NCBI RefSeq assembly: GCF_010725485.1
Contig: NZ_AP022598.1
Location: 682,001-746,000 of the forward strand
Length of the DNA stretch: 64,000 nt
Origin: Mycolicibacterium parafortuitum
GTDB taxonomy: Bacteria > Actinomycetota > Actinomycetes > Mycobacteriales > Mycobacteriaceae
Direction: 5' to 3'
Below, piece after piece: positions 45,184-54,122 of the stretch. Position 1 is the first letter of the stretch. The number at the start of each line of letters is the position of its first letter. The notes under the pieces were generated by a model. That model was given only the letters and a program-made list of their open reading frames with translations, made no database searches and had not been told where the DNA came from. The position numbers were made by a program, and so were the translations under genes.

Positions 45184-46490
45184 GCGCGGACTCCGCGCCG
45201 CATGCTGAACCGGCGTCCGTTGCGCCGGGCCGAGAGTTGATGCCGGGCGCGGTAGTCGGCGATGGCGCGGCCGTAGCTGCCCAGCAGTGCGTCGACGGTG
45301 TGCGACCAGGAGAACGTCGCGGCGTGCTCGATCGCGGCCCGGCGCAGCGCGTCGGGGTCGGCGGCGAACACCTCGGACAGCGTCGTCGCCCACGCCGCGG
45401 GCTCGTGCCCGTCGACCAGCGCGCCGCTCACCCCGTCGCGCACGGCGACCGGCAGGCCGCCCACCGCGGCAGCGACCACCGGGGTACCGCACGCCTGAGC
45501 TTCGACCGCGACGAGCCCGAAGGATTCCGAGTGGCTGGGGACCGCGACGATGTCGGCGGCCCGGTAGACGCGCACCAGGTCGGCGCGCGATTGCGGGGGC
45601 AGGAACGTCACCCGGTCAGCGATACCCAACTCGGCGGCCAGGCGAACCAGGTTGTCCGGGGTCGCCAGCCCGGATCCGGACGGGCCGCCGGCGATGACCA
45701 CCTGGACGTCGGGCAGCAGCGCGGCGGCGCGCAGCAGCACGTCGGGGGCCTTGAGCGGCTGGATGCGGCCGACGAACGCGACGATCTTGGCGTCGGGGTC
45801 CAGCCCGAGCGCCGCCCGCGCCTGCCCCCGGTCGCCGGGTGTGAAGGTGACCAGGTCGACGCCGGGATGCACCACGTCGATGCGGCCGGGGTCGGCGTGA
45901 TGAAGTGAAACCAGTTGCCGGGCTTCGTGTTCGGTGTTGACGATGAGCCGATCGGCCTCGTCGACCACCTGCTGCTCACCGATCGCGCGCATGGGCGGCT
46001 CGGGGGCGTCCCCGGCCGCCAGCGACGCGTTCTTGACCGCGGCCAGCGTGTGCGCGGTGTGCACCAGCGGGACCGCCCACCGGTCGGCGGCCAGCCAGCC
46101 GACCTGCCCGGAAAGCCAGTAGTGCGAGTGCACGATGTCGTAGTAGCCGGGTTCGTGGGTGGCTTCGGCGCGCAGCACGCCCGCGGTGAACGCGCACAGC
46201 TGGGTCGGCAGGTCGTTCTTGTCGAGGCCTTCGAAGGGGCCGGCCACGACGTTGCGGACCAGCACGCCGGGGGCCACCGGGACCACCGGATCGTCGCCCG
46301 AGGAGGTCGCCCTGGTGAAGATCTCCACCTCGACGCCGCGGCTGGCCAGCTCCAGGGAGGTTTGCAGCACGTAGACGTTCATCCCGCCGGCGTCCCCGGT
46401 ACCCGGCTGGGCCAGCGGAGACGTGTGCACGGATAACACCGCCACGCGCCGCGGTTGGGGCAGTCCGGCCGGATCGGTTGCTAGGCGCAC
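45180..46490 (-). CDS. mshA: D-inositol-3-phosphate glycosyltransferase
   Basis: 436-residue GT-B glycosyltransferase, first committed enzyme of mycothiol synthesis: UDP-GlcNAc plus inositol-3-phosphate. The N-domain begins [26 protein letters not shown]; the C-domain has [37 protein letters not shown] and the nucleotide-sugar motif [30 protein letters not shown]. It corresponds to Rv0486. An upstream gap of 35 bases separates it from the ROK gene. Confidence 0.95.
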   Translation of the reverse strand: MRLATDPAGLPQPRRVAVLSVHTSPLAQPGTGDAGGMNVYVLQTSLELASRGVEVEIFTRATSSGDDPVVPVAPGVLVRNVVAGPFEGLDKNDLPTQLCAFTAGVLRAEATHEPGYYDIVHSHYWLSGQVGWLAADRWAVPLVHTAHTLAAVKNASLAAGDAPEPPMRAIGEQQVVDEADRLIVNTEHEARQLVSLHHADPGRIDVVHPGVDLVTFTPGDRGQARAALGLDPDAKIVAFVGRIQPLKAPDVLLRAAALLPDVQVVIAGGPSGSGLATPDNLVRLAAELGIADRVTFLPPQSRADLVRVYRAADIVAVPSHSESFGLVAVEAQACGTPVVAAAVGGLPVAVRDGVSGALVDGHEPAAWATTLSEVFAADPDALRRAAIEHAATFSWSHTVDALLGSYGRAIADYRARHQLSARRNGRRFSMRRGVRA

Positions 46491-46525
46491 AAGTTATGTC
46501 TACACCGCCGCCGCCGGCGCCAAAC

Positions 46526-47836
46526 TCAGGCGCTGGCTTCGGGCCTGCGGGACTGCGCCCGACGCATCGCGGCGATCGGATCGGCATAGATACCGCCGAG
46601 GGACACGATGCCGGCGCCGGCCTCCTGGACGCGGTTGCCGAACGCGGTCACGCGGATATCGCGGTGTCCGAGCACGGACCGCTCGCCGAACGCCGCCTCG
46701 ACGGTGCTCATCCCCTCGGGGTACTCGGTGAAGGCCTGACCGCCGACCACGAGATCGTCGGGGTTGAGCATGTCGCGCAGCAACGCGACAGCCTCGCCGA
46801 GCACCCGCGCGCGTTCGGTGACCAGCGCGACCGCCTGCGCGTTGCCCTGCTTGGCGGCGCGCAGCACCGCGGTGACCGTCGATGCCGGTCCGTCGGCAGG
46901 CACGATGTGCGCCTCGCGCGCGGCGGTCAGCACCGCTTCGTCGCTGACGGTGGACTCCAGTCGCCCTGTGCCGCCGAGCAATTCGGAGTACGCCGGCAGT
47001 GCGGCGATGGTGCCGGGCCCGCTCGAGGGGGAATGCACCCGGCCGCCGATCGACAGCGCGTAGCCGACGGTCTCACGGGCGTAGACGTACAAGCTGGTGG
47101 CGGCCTTGGTGGGCTGACGGCGCATGCCCAGCAGCAGTTCGGCGCCGGCCATCGCATCGACATGCGAGGCCACCGACACCGGTAGTCCGAGGGAATCGGC
47201 GAGCACCGGGCCGACGGGGGCGTCGGCCCAGCCCAGCCGCGGGTGGTCGAGGTAGCCGGTGGCGCTGTCCACCACGCCGCCGGTGGCCGCGCCGACCCAC
47301 AGCGGGCGGCGGCGGTGCCAGCGGCTCAGGTAGCGACGGGCACTGCCGGCGATGGCGGCCAGCGCGGCGGCCTGGGGTCCGCGCGGCGTCGGGGTCTCGA
47401 CGACGTCGAGGGTGCGTCCGAACAGGTCGGCGGCGACGATGCTGGTGGTCCGGGCGCCGATGTGGACGCCGAGGGTCAGGAACGGTTCGTGGTTGACCTC
47501 GACCGGAACGCGCGGCCTGCCGATGGCTCCCGAGACTGCGAGGTCGGCGCGCTCACGCAGCAGTCCCGCATCCAGCAGGGCGGTGACCTGGCGGTTCACC
47601 GTCGCGATGCTCAGGCCGGTGACCTGCGCGATCACATCTCGTGCGATCGGCCCGCGCTGCCGGGCGGCGGCGAACACCGATGCGGCGGCCGCCTCGGGCA
47701 AGGCCAGCGACGGTGCGACGATCTGGTGCAGCAGCGCCTGGGGCCGACGGGCGCCGGCGGCCGTGCCGCGGACCGGGGTCGCGCGCTTGACGGCGGCGGT
47801 GCGGGTGCGGGGGGCGAGGGTGGCGGAGGTGCTCAT
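46526..47836 (-). CDS. ROK-family transcriptional regulator (Rv0485-like)
   Basis: 436-residue ROK protein. The N-terminal winged helix has GPIARDVIAQVTGLSIATVNRQVTALLDAGLLRERAD (about 55-92), followed by the sugar-kinase-like fold with LTLGVHIGARTTSIVAADLFG and DDLVVGGQAF. The kinase phosphate loop is degenerate and the ROK Cys cluster is not evident, so it is a regulator only. It corresponds to Rv0485. The SD is AAGGA about seven bases before the ATG; a 15-bp palindrome lies about 60 bases upstream. Confidence 0.88.
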   Translation of the reverse strand: MSTSATLAPRTRTAAVKRATPVRGTAAGARRPQALLHQIVAPSLALPEAAAASVFAAARQRGPIARDVIAQVTGLSIATVNRQVTALLDAGLLRERADLAVSGAIGRPRVPVEVNHEPFLTLGVHIGARTTSIVAADLFGRTLDVVETPTPRGPQAAALAAIAGSARRYLSRWHRRRPLWVGAATGGVVDSATGYLDHPRLGWADAPVGPVLADSLGLPVSVASHVDAMAGAELLLGMRRQPTKAATSLYVYARETVGYALSIGGRVHSPSSGPGTIAALPAYSELLGGTGRLESTVSDEAVLTAAREAHIVPADGPASTVTAVLRAAKQGNAQAVALVTERARVLGEAVALLRDMLNPDDLVVGGQAFTEYPEGMSTVEAAFGERSVLGHRDIRVTAFGNRVQEAGAGIVSLGGIYADPIAAMRRAQSRRPEASA

Positions 47837-47894
47837 GGATCAGTCCTTCGATGGAGTCGGTCGGTGGGCTTGTGCCACACCTGGCGACTCAGCG

Positions 47895-47909
47895 GGACTG
47901 GATCAGTCC
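47895..47909. promoter_or_regulatory. Palindromic operator candidate for the ROK regulator
   Basis: GGACTG-GAT-CAGTCC is a perfect 6+3+6 inverted repeat in the 223-bp region shared by the ROK gene (-) and the SDR gene (+). The half-site GGATCAGTCC recurs exactly at 47837-47846, right at the ROK start codon. The pair, 63 bases apart, would allow looping or blocked translation by an autorepressor. Confidence 0.4.
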
Positions 47910-48059
47910 GGGCGCAGTCAGGCGCGGCGGGGTGCGCAACAACAACACGCACGCCGCGCGGCAGCGAGAACTGCCTGACTAGTCCGGTACATGCGGCCAA
48001 GTTAACACGACTACCGGCGATTTCGCGACGCATTGTTTTCGGGGCCTAGGCTTGGTGCC

Positions 48060-48818
48060 ATGACGACGCCCTCAGATACCCGCCGCGTCGCGGTGGTCAC
48101 CGGAGCCAGTGCGGGAATCGGTGAAGCCACTGCGAGAACCCTTGCCGCCCAAGGCTTTCATGTGATCTGCGTGGCCCGCCGCGAGGGGCCCATCAAGGCG
48201 TTGGCCGCCGAGATCGACGGCACCGCGATTGTGGCGGACGTCACTGATCCGACGGCCGTGGCGGCGCTCGCCGGGCGGCTGGACCGCGTCGATGTGCTGG
48301 TCAACAACGCCGGAGGTGCCCGCGGCCTGGAGTCGATCGCCGACGCCGACGTCGAGCACTGGCGCTGGATGTGGGAGGCCAACGTGCTGGGCACGCTGCA
48401 CGTCACCCGTGCACTGCTGCCCAAGCTGATCGATTCCGGCGACGGCCTGATCGTCACGATCACCTCGATCGCCGCGGTGGAGATCTACGACAACGGCGGC
48501 GGCTACACCTCGGCCAAGCACGCGCAGGGCGTGCTGCACCGCACGCTGCGCAGCGAGCTGCTCGGAAAACCGGTGCGGCTCAGCGAGATCGCGCCCGGCA
48601 TGGTGAAGACGGACTTCTCACTGAACCGCTTCGAGGGCGACGCCGAGCGTGCCGAGAAGGTGTACGAGGGCGTCACCCCGCTGGTGGCCGAGGACATCGC
48701 CGAGGTGGTCGGGTTCGTCGCGAGCCGCCCGCCGCACGTCGACCTGGACCTGATCGTGGTCCGCCCGCGGGATCAGGTGTCCGGGGCTTCGGGCTCCCGC
48801 TTCAACCGGCAGAGCTGA
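48060..48818 (+). CDS. Short-chain dehydrogenase (Rv0484c-like)
   Basis: 252-residue classical SDR: cofactor loop VTGASAGIGEATART, NNAGG at about 90, catalytic Tyr and Lys in GYTSAKHAQG. It resembles YdfG-type hydroxy acid dehydrogenases; the substrate is unknown. The ATG at 48060 follows a TAGGCT box (48047-48052) by seven bases, suggesting a leaderless mRNA. Its 3' end lies seven bases before the left arm of a palindrome interrupted by the IS element. Confidence 0.88.
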   Translation: MTTPSDTRRVAVVTGASAGIGEATARTLAAQGFHVICVARREGPIKALAAEIDGTAIVADVTDPTAVAALAGRLDRVDVLVNNAGGARGLESIADADVEHWRWMWEANVLGTLHVTRALLPKLIDSGDGLIVTITSIAAVEIYDNGGGYTSAKHAQGVLHRTLRSELLGKPVRLSEIAPGMVKTDFSLNRFEGDAERAEKVYEGVTPLVAEDIAEVVGFVASRPPHVDLDLIVVRPRDQVSGASGSRFNRQS

Positions 48819-48879
48819 CGATCGCCGAAATTGCATTCCAGCAGGTCTCTACTCGACTTTTCGCTGCTGGCGGGCGTTG

Positions 48880-49848
48880 TCAAGCTGCTTGGAGTCGGTC
48901 GTGGTTGTTTTCTGCGGACAGGTTGATGCCCACGACGGGACTGGGACTGTGGGTTCGTGGACGGCGGCGGAATCGTTCGGGGTGGGCGTCGTAGTAGGCC
49001 TGTAGGGCGTTGTCTCGTTGACCCCAGTGCTGTGCCCAGGTGCCGTTGTGGACGGCGTTGGGGGTGAACAGCGCGATGCCGCTGTGGCGGTGATGCTGGT
49101 TGTACCAGGACACATAGGCGCCCACCCAGGCGCGGGCGGTGTCGAGATCGTCGAAGATGCCGGGATAGTTCGGCCGGTATTTCATCGTGCGGAACTCCGA
49201 TTCGGAGAACGGGTTGTCGTTACTGACCCGAGGCCGGTTGTGTGTCTGGCCGACGCCGAGATCGGCGAGTAAGTCTTTGAGGACCGTCGAGCGCATCGCC
49301 GGTCCGGAGTCGGCGTGCACGACCGCGGGCAGGCCATGCTCGGCGAACGCGGCTTCGAACATGTCCACGGCCAGGTCATCGCACTCCCGTTCCTCCACAC
49401 GCCAACCCACGATCTTGCGGGAGTAGATGTCAAGGACCGAGTACGCCTTGAACGCCACACCGCGCCACGGGCTGCGCAGGTCGGTGATGTCCCAGCTCCA
49501 GATCTGTTGTGGTCCAGTAGATTTGAGCACCGGCGCCGGACGGGGTGTCTTGCTCGTCGAGCGGGTCGGTGCGACCGGGCGCGTACTTTGGTCCTCGATC
49601 GCGGCGGCGACCCGCCACCAGGAACGCCGCGAGCCCAGCATCACACCCTCATCCCAGCTGGCGGCGAACGCGTGGTCCACTGAGGTGCCCGCCGTCCAGC
49701 CGGCGAGGATCATGTCCCGGATCGCTGCCCGGTCGGCCTCACCGATGCGCGACGGGTACGCCCGATCCTTGTGCGGCAGCGGATCGCTGACCGGCGGGCG
49801 CGGGTTGGACCGGTAATGCCACGTCGACCGTGATAGCTCGATCATCAC
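48880..49848 (-). CDS. IS3-family transposase OrfB (DDE integrase core)
   Basis: 322 residues from the ATG at 49848. The RNase H-like catalytic residues are Asp in WSWDITDL, Asp in VVHADSG and Glu in NPFSESEF, with exactly 35 residues between the second Asp and the Glu (DD-35-E). The same frame continues open upstream to 49989 (RRFLDRENELVTELTAAI and more), so the functional product is probably an OrfAB fusion made by -1 frameshifting rather than this internal start. Confidence 0.88.
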   Translation of the reverse strand: MMIELSRSTWHYRSNPRPPVSDPLPHKDRAYPSRIGEADRAAIRDMILAGWTAGTSVDHAFAASWDEGVMLGSRRSWWRVAAAIEDQSTRPVAPTRSTSKTPRPAPVLKSTGPQQIWSWDITDLRSPWRGVAFKAYSVLDIYSRKIVGWRVEERECDDLAVDMFEAAFAEHGLPAVVHADSGPAMRSTVLKDLLADLGVGQTHNRPRVSNDNPFSESEFRTMKYRPNYPGIFDDLDTARAWVGAYVSWYNQHHRHSGIALFTPNAVHNGTWAQHWGQRDNALQAYYDAHPERFRRRPRTHSPSPVVGINLSAENNHDRLQAA

Positions 49849-49880
49849 CAGAGCTCGACGTTGCGAACCGATCGCCGCGG

Positions 49881-50315
49881 TCAGCTCGGTGACGAGTTCG
49901 TTTTCCCGGTCGAGGAATCGTCGGGATCGCTCATCGGCGGGGTTGCGTCGGGCTCGTGCGCGCTCATGGTGTGCAAGAGCCCGATAGCTTTTCCCAGGGC
50001 GTCATTGGCCGCCTCGAGCTCGCGAACCCGCTCTCGCAGTTGGGTGAGCTCGGCCTCGTCGCGGTCCTGCCTGGCCGCATCAACCTTGGCCAACGCTTTG
50101 CGCAATGCCGGGGGAACTGTCATCTCCCCACCTTCTCGCGGAATCAGGCCGCGGTCGAGGTCACCACTAAACACTGCGGCCTGCCACCGTCTGAACTGAC
50201 CACCTGACACCCCCTGAGCAGCAAGCCACGGCCCCTTCTGTCCATGAGGCACCCGCTGATACTCGACAACGAACTCACGAATCTCGCCGATACTGAACCC
50301 TGCACTGATCGACAC
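49881..50315 (-). CDS. IS3-family transposase OrfA
   Basis: 144-residue protein with an N-terminal HTH-like region (GPWLAAQGVSGGQFRRWQAAV) and a leucine/glutamate-rich coiled coil (QDRDEAELTQLRERVRELEAANDALGKAI, about 80-110) used for dimerisation. GGGAAAA lies at codons 108-109; reading past it gives the Ser/Thr-rich tail, slipping -1 enters OrfB. OrfA alone usually acts as an inhibitor or DNA-binding subunit. Confidence 0.82.
   Translation of the reverse strand: MSISAGFSIGEIREFVVEYQRVPHGQKGPWLAAQGVSGGQFRRWQAAVFSGDLDRGLIPREGGEMTVPPALRKALAKVDAARQDRDEAELTQLRERVRELEAANDALGKAIGLLHTMSAHEPDATPPMSDPDDSSTGKTNSSPS
49989..49995 (-). promoter_or_regulatory. Programmed -1 frameshift site GGGAAAA
   Basis: The minus-strand heptamer G GGA AAA is in the correct phase: GGA and AAA are codons 108 and 109 of OrfA. 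After a -1 slip the next codon (AGC) starts at 49989 and the frame stays open into OrfB, giving a predicted fusion of about 478 residues (109 + 369). Confidence 0.75.
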
Positions 50316-50400
50316 AACCCAACCCCTTCGCCCTGACCTCTAACTGACTCACAACGAGCGTGGCAAAGAGGGTGGAATGCAATTTCGCCGGAAGGAAAGA

Positions 50401-51705
50401 TCAGCCGCCGGGCCGACCGGCGCCCGCGGGCTGCGGCGCGCCGGACGGGGTCGCCGGGGCCGAGTCGGGGATCTCGTCGGGTTTGTCCGCCGACGACAGC
50501 GCCGACATCGTCTGCCACTCCTCCCATGGAACGGCCCAGTCCCAGATGTCGCCGTCGGCGTAGGAGAGCTGGATCCGGGTGCCCGTCACCTCGACCGGAT
50601 CGCCGTAGATCGCGGTGTTGAAGTACTGCTCGGCGTCGGTGAGGGACAAGTTGATGCAGCCGTTGGTGACGTTGCTGTTGCCCTGCGCGCCCGAGCTGGC
50701 CGGGTTGGCGTGGATGAACTCGCCGTTGTTGGAGATCCGCACCGCGAACCGCTCCCGCACGTTCGCGTACCCGGCGGCGGGGTTGGTCATGTAGAAGTCC
50801 TCGTACTTCTCCGTGACCACGTGCACGCCGCTGCGGGTGACGTTGCGGTCCAGATCGCCCTCGCCGTAGCTGCACGGGAAGTCCATGATCACCCCGGCGT
50901 CGGTGATGACCTGGATGCGGTGCGACGACGCCTCGGCCTTGACGACCTGGAAGCGGCCGATGGTGAAGTCGAGGGTGGAGTCGGCGGCGCCGTACATGCC
51001 GTCGCCGAACGGCACGCCGTACAGGTCGGCGTCGACGTGCACGGTGGTGCCCGCCGGGTAGTACTCCTTGGTCCGCCAGTGCATCCGGGAGCCGCCCGCC
51101 TCGTCGGGCAGCCACGCCCAGCTGCCCTCGACCGCGGGAGTGGTGGTGACCTTGACGGCCTTCTCCACCTCGGCGCGGTCGGCGTCGGCGATCGCGGCGT
51201 CGAACTGCAGGATGATGGGCGCCGCGACGCCGACGGTCTGCCCGTCGGCGAGCTGGAACCGGCCGCTGACCTCGGTGGCCGGGGCGACCGTGGTGAACGA
51301 CCCGGACAGCGGCACCGCCTTGCCGTCCTCGCCGACCGCCGAACCCGACCACTCGTAGGTGTTGCCGTAACCCAGCGACTCGGTGACGGTGAACGTGGTC
51401 CGCTCCTTGTTCAGCGAGCCCGCGACCACCTTGCCGCTACTGGCGTTGGCCAGCGACACCTTCTGGAACCAGCCGTCGGAGACCTTCACCGCGACGGTGT
51501 CCTTCGGGGAGACGTCGGTGGCGTCCGCGGAGGGTTCGTAGCTGAGGGTGGGAGCCTTCGGCGCGTCCCCGGACGAGCCGTCCGGGGACGGAGTTCCGTC
51601 GTTCGACATACAGGCCGCCAGCGTCGCCGGCGCCACGACACCGACCGCAAACGCGGTGAGAGCTCGCCGTCTGGTGATCGACGGCAGCGGGTCTGCGGGG
51701 TTCAC
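50401..51705 (-). CDS. lprQ: L,D-transpeptidase lipoprotein LprQ (LdtMt5-like)
   Basis: 434-residue periplasmic enzyme forming 3-3 peptidoglycan cross-links. The signal peptide carries a twin-Arg (TRRRALTAF) and the lipobox LAAC (Cys32), a possible Tat lipoprotein. Two Ig-like domains (about 50-260) precede the YkuD domain with [11 protein letters not shown] and [10 protein letters not shown]. The usual S/T-H-G-C reads T-N-G-C, as in the atypical LdtMt5 class. A Pro/Ala-rich tail ends the protein. Stop 13 bases from the right palindrome arm of the IS locus. Confidence 0.92.
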   Translation of the reverse strand: MNPADPLPSITRRRALTAFAVGVVAPATLAACMSNDGTPSPDGSSGDAPKAPTLSYEPSADATDVSPKDTVAVKVSDGWFQKVSLANASSGKVVAGSLNKERTTFTVTESLGYGNTYEWSGSAVGEDGKAVPLSGSFTTVAPATEVSGRFQLADGQTVGVAAPIILQFDAAIADADRAEVEKAVKVTTTPAVEGSWAWLPDEAGGSRMHWRTKEYYPAGTTVHVDADLYGVPFGDGMYGAADSTLDFTIGRFQVVKAEASSHRIQVITDAGVIMDFPCSYGEGDLDRNVTRSGVHVVTEKYEDFYMTNPAAGYANVRERFAVRISNNGEFIHANPASSGAQGNSNVTNGCINLSLTDAEQYFNTAIYGDPVEVTGTRIQLSYADGDIWDWAVPWEEWQTMSALSSADKPDEIPDSAPATPSGAPQPAGAGRPGG

Positions 51706-51720
51706 GTAGACCCAGGGTAC

Positions 51721-52770
51721 TTACAGCACGCACCCAACCAGCACCGGTTCGGGTGTGAGTTCGATCCCGAAGGCGGTCCTGACACCGTCGCGCACCGTCC
51801 TGGCCAGCGCCAACACGTCGGCCGTGGTCGCCGAACCACGATTGGTCAACGCCAGCGCATGCTTGGTCGACAACCGGGCGGGCGCAGCGTCGCCCGGGTA
51901 TCCCTTGCCGAATCCGGCCCGCTCGACCAGCCATCCGGCAGCAAGCTTGACCCCGGCGTCGGCCGGGTAGTTCGGCACCGGGCCGTCGACGGACGCCGCG
52001 ATCCGCTCGAAGTCGGCGTGCGACACCACGGGGTTGGTGAAGAACGAGCCGACGCTCCACGTGTCGTGGTCGGCCGCGTCGAGCACCATGCCCTTGCGGG
52101 CGCGCAGCGACAGCACCGCGGCCCGGACCCGGTGCGGGTCGGCGCGCTCCCCCGGTTGCGCGTCCAGCGCGGTGGCCAGTTCGCCGTACCGCAGTGGCGC
52201 ACTGCGCCCGGCGGCGTCCAGCCCGAACTCGACCTCCAGCACCACCCACTGCGACGAATGCTTCAGAATGCTTGTGCGGTAACCGAACTGGAGAACCTCC
52301 GGATCCACCCAGCGGTCCTCGCCGGTGGTGCGGTCCAATAGTCGGACCCGGCGGATGGTGTCGGCGACCTCGGCGCCGTACGCGCCGACGTTCTGCACCG
52401 GGGTCGCGCCGGTGGACCCGGGGATGCCCGACAGGCACTCCAGCCCGCCCAGCCCGTGCGCCAGCGAGGCGGCGACGACGTCGTCCCACCCCGCCCCGGC
52501 CTCGGCGCGCAGCACGTCACCGTCGACGGTGATCGTGGTGTTCGCCAGCCGGATCACGGTCAGTTCCGTGATGTCGTCGGCGAGCACCACGTTGGAGCCA
52601 CCGGCCAGGATCAGCGCGTCCGGCCCGGCGGCGCCGACAGCGGCGACGACCTGCTCGGTCGTCTCGGCGGTGACGAGGCGGCGGGCCACCGGTCCGACCC
52701 GCAGCGTGGTCAGCGGCGCCAGCGGCACGTTCTCGGCGAACGGCACACCGCCCAACAACGAAGGGGCCAC
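51721..52770 (-). CDS. murB: UDP-N-acetylenolpyruvoylglucosamine reductase
   Basis: 349-residue FAD enzyme giving UDP-MurNAc, the second step of peptidoglycan precursor synthesis. The FAD domain has [14 protein letters not shown] and [27 protein letters not shown]; the substrate domain has YRTSILKHS and [10 protein letters not shown] with the catalytic Ser. Fifteen bases separate it from lprQ, so precursor synthesis and cross-linking are cotranscribed. It corresponds to Rv0482. Confidence 0.95.
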   Translation of the reverse strand: MAPSLLGGVPFAENVPLAPLTTLRVGPVARRLVTAETTEQVVAAVGAAGPDALILAGGSNVVLADDITELTVIRLANTTITVDGDVLRAEAGAGWDDVVAASLAHGLGGLECLSGIPGSTGATPVQNVGAYGAEVADTIRRVRLLDRTTGEDRWVDPEVLQFGYRTSILKHSSQWVVLEVEFGLDAAGRSAPLRYGELATALDAQPGERADPHRVRAAVLSLRARKGMVLDAADHDTWSVGSFFTNPVVSHADFERIAASVDGPVPNYPADAGVKLAAGWLVERAGFGKGYPGDAAPARLSTKHALALTNRGSATTADVLALARTVRDGVRTAFGIELTPEPVLVGCVL

Positions 52771-52796
52771 GGCGGGTAACGGTAGCGTGGCCAGCT

Positions 52797-53318
52797 ATGC
52801 CGCGTTCATTCGACATGGCCACGGACTACGGGGGCACCGTCGAGCAGGTACACCGGGCGCTCGCCGACGAGCGGTACTGGCTGGTGCGTCTGCAGGATTC
52901 CGGCGCCGATCACGCCACCCTCGACGAGCTGACCGTCGACGCCGACGGCGGGATCCGGGTCAGGACCACCCAGACGTTGCGCGCCGACCGGCTGCCCGGG
53001 GTGGTGACGCAGTTCCACCGGGGCGATCTGAGCTTCGTGCGCGAGGAGATCTGGACGCCGATCAGCAACCGGCGTTCGGGGGCGACGGTGCGCGGGTCGA
53101 TCCCGGGGGCGCCTGCATCGCTGAGCGGGGACGCGACGCTGTCGTCGGTGGCCGACGACTTGGGCGCGCTGGTGTCGCGGCTGGCGCTCAAGGCCACCGT
53201 GGAGGTGAGGGTGCCACTGGTCGGTGGCAAGATCGAGAACTTCATCGGCAGCCAACTGGTGGAGCTGATGGTCGCCGAACAGCGTTTCACCACGGAGTGG
53301 ATCACCGAGAACGGCTGA
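52797..53318 (+). CDS. DUF2505 protein (Rv0481c-like)
   Basis: 173-residue protein of the actinobacterial DUF2505 family, related to START/SRPBCC lipid-binding folds: PRSFDMATDYGGTVEQVHRALADERYWLVRL at the start and GGKIENFIGSQLVELMVAEQRFTTEWI at the end. It may bind a hydrophobic ligand. It diverges from murB with a 26-base gap, so the promoters overlap. Confidence 0.85.
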   Translation: MPRSFDMATDYGGTVEQVHRALADERYWLVRLQDSGADHATLDELTVDADGGIRVRTTQTLRADRLPGVVTQFHRGDLSFVREEIWTPISNRRSGATVRGSIPGAPASLSGDATLSSVADDLGALVSRLALKATVEVRVPLVGGKIENFIGSQLVELMVAEQRFTTEWITENG

Positions 53319-53339
53319 GCGGAGCCCTACCATCGAGCC

Positions 53340-54122
53340 ATGGCCCCGCTCGGACAGGTGACCCGGGGCACCACGGGCCACAACCGGCTGCGGCGCAGCG
53401 ACCGCTGGCTGGTGCACTCGTCGCGGGTGCGCACCGCGCTGCAGGCCGCCGCCGATCCGCTGGTCGTCGATCTCGGCTACGGCGCCAAACCGGTGACGAC
53501 GCTGGAGCTCGCGATCCGGCTGCGCGACGTCCGGCGCGACGTACGGGTGGTCGGGCTGGAGATCGAACCCGAGCGGGTGCGCGCCGGGCAGGCCGCCGCC
53601 CAGCCCGGTGTCGAATTCGCGCTCGGGGGCTTCGAATTGGCGGGCCACCGGCCGATCCTGGTGCGCGCCTTCAACGTTCTGCGTCAGTACCCGGTCGAGG
53701 AGGTGGCCGGAGCCTGGGACGCGATGGGCCGCCGGATCGCCCCCGGCGGACTGATCGTCGACGGCACCTGCGACGAACTGGGCCGGTTGTGCTGCTGGGT
53801 GCTGCTGGACGCGACCTCCCCGATCAGCCTGACGCTGGCCTGCGACCCGTTCGCGATCGAGAAGCCGTCCGACCTCGCCGAGCGGTTGCCGAAGGTGCTG
53901 ATCCACCACAACGTCGAGGGGCAACCGATCCACACCCTGCTGCGCGCCGCCGACCGCGCGTGGGCCAGCGTCGCCGGCCACGGTGTCTTCGGCCCGCGGA
54001 TCCGATGGCGCGCGATGCTGGATCTCCTTGTCAGCGAAGGATTTCCGATCGACACCCCACGGCGCAGCCTGCGCGACGGCGTCCTCACAGTGCCGTGGGA
54101 CGCCGTCGCACCGGTCAGCTAG
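53340..54122 (+). CDS. SAM-dependent methyltransferase-like protein
   Basis: 260-residue class I methyltransferase-type fold: VVDLGYGAKPVTTLELAIRLR resembles motif I with a Tyr for the usual Cys/Gly, followed by VVGLEIEPERV (motif II) and GRRIAPGGLIVDGTCDE. The substrate is unknown. It begins 21 bases after the DUF2505 gene and is likely cotranscribed. Its last eight bases overlap the convergent symporter gene. Confidence 0.78.
   Translation: MAPLGQVTRGTTGHNRLRRSDRWLVHSSRVRTALQAAADPLVVDLGYGAKPVTTLELAIRLRDVRRDVRVVGLEIEPERVRAGQAAAQPGVEFALGGFELAGHRPILVRAFNVLRQYPVEEVAGAWDAMGRRIAPGGLIVDGTCDELGRLCCWVLLDATSPISLTLACDPFAIEKPSDLAERLPKVLIHHNVEGQPIHTLLRAADRAWASVAGHGVFGPRIRWRAMLDLLVSEGFPIDTPRRSLRDGVLTVPWDAVAPVS

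Larger units (their letters stand above)
48841..50372 (-). mobile_element. IS3-family insertion sequence
   Basis: About 1.53 kb with two overlapping reading frames (orfA, orfB) and a GGGAAAA frameshift site; complete DDE residues and no internal stops suggest it can still transpose. The exact ends are uncertain. Inside the flanking 15-bp inverted repeats no long terminal repeat is evident: the best inner match is TGC plus CGTTGT on both sides. No clear target duplication could be picked out. Boundaries are given as the bases between the palindrome arms. Confidence 0.8.
48826..50387. repeat. Palindrome arms split by an IS element
   Basis: CGAAATTGCATTCCA at 48826-48840 and its exact reverse complement at 50373-50387 flank the IS. 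The core matches the uninterrupted palindrome at 1450-1513 (CGAAATATCATTCC). Both loci lie between convergent genes with the arms a few bases from the stop codons. This suggests that an existing palindrome was split, although the arms could instead be the IS ends. Confidence 0.65.
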
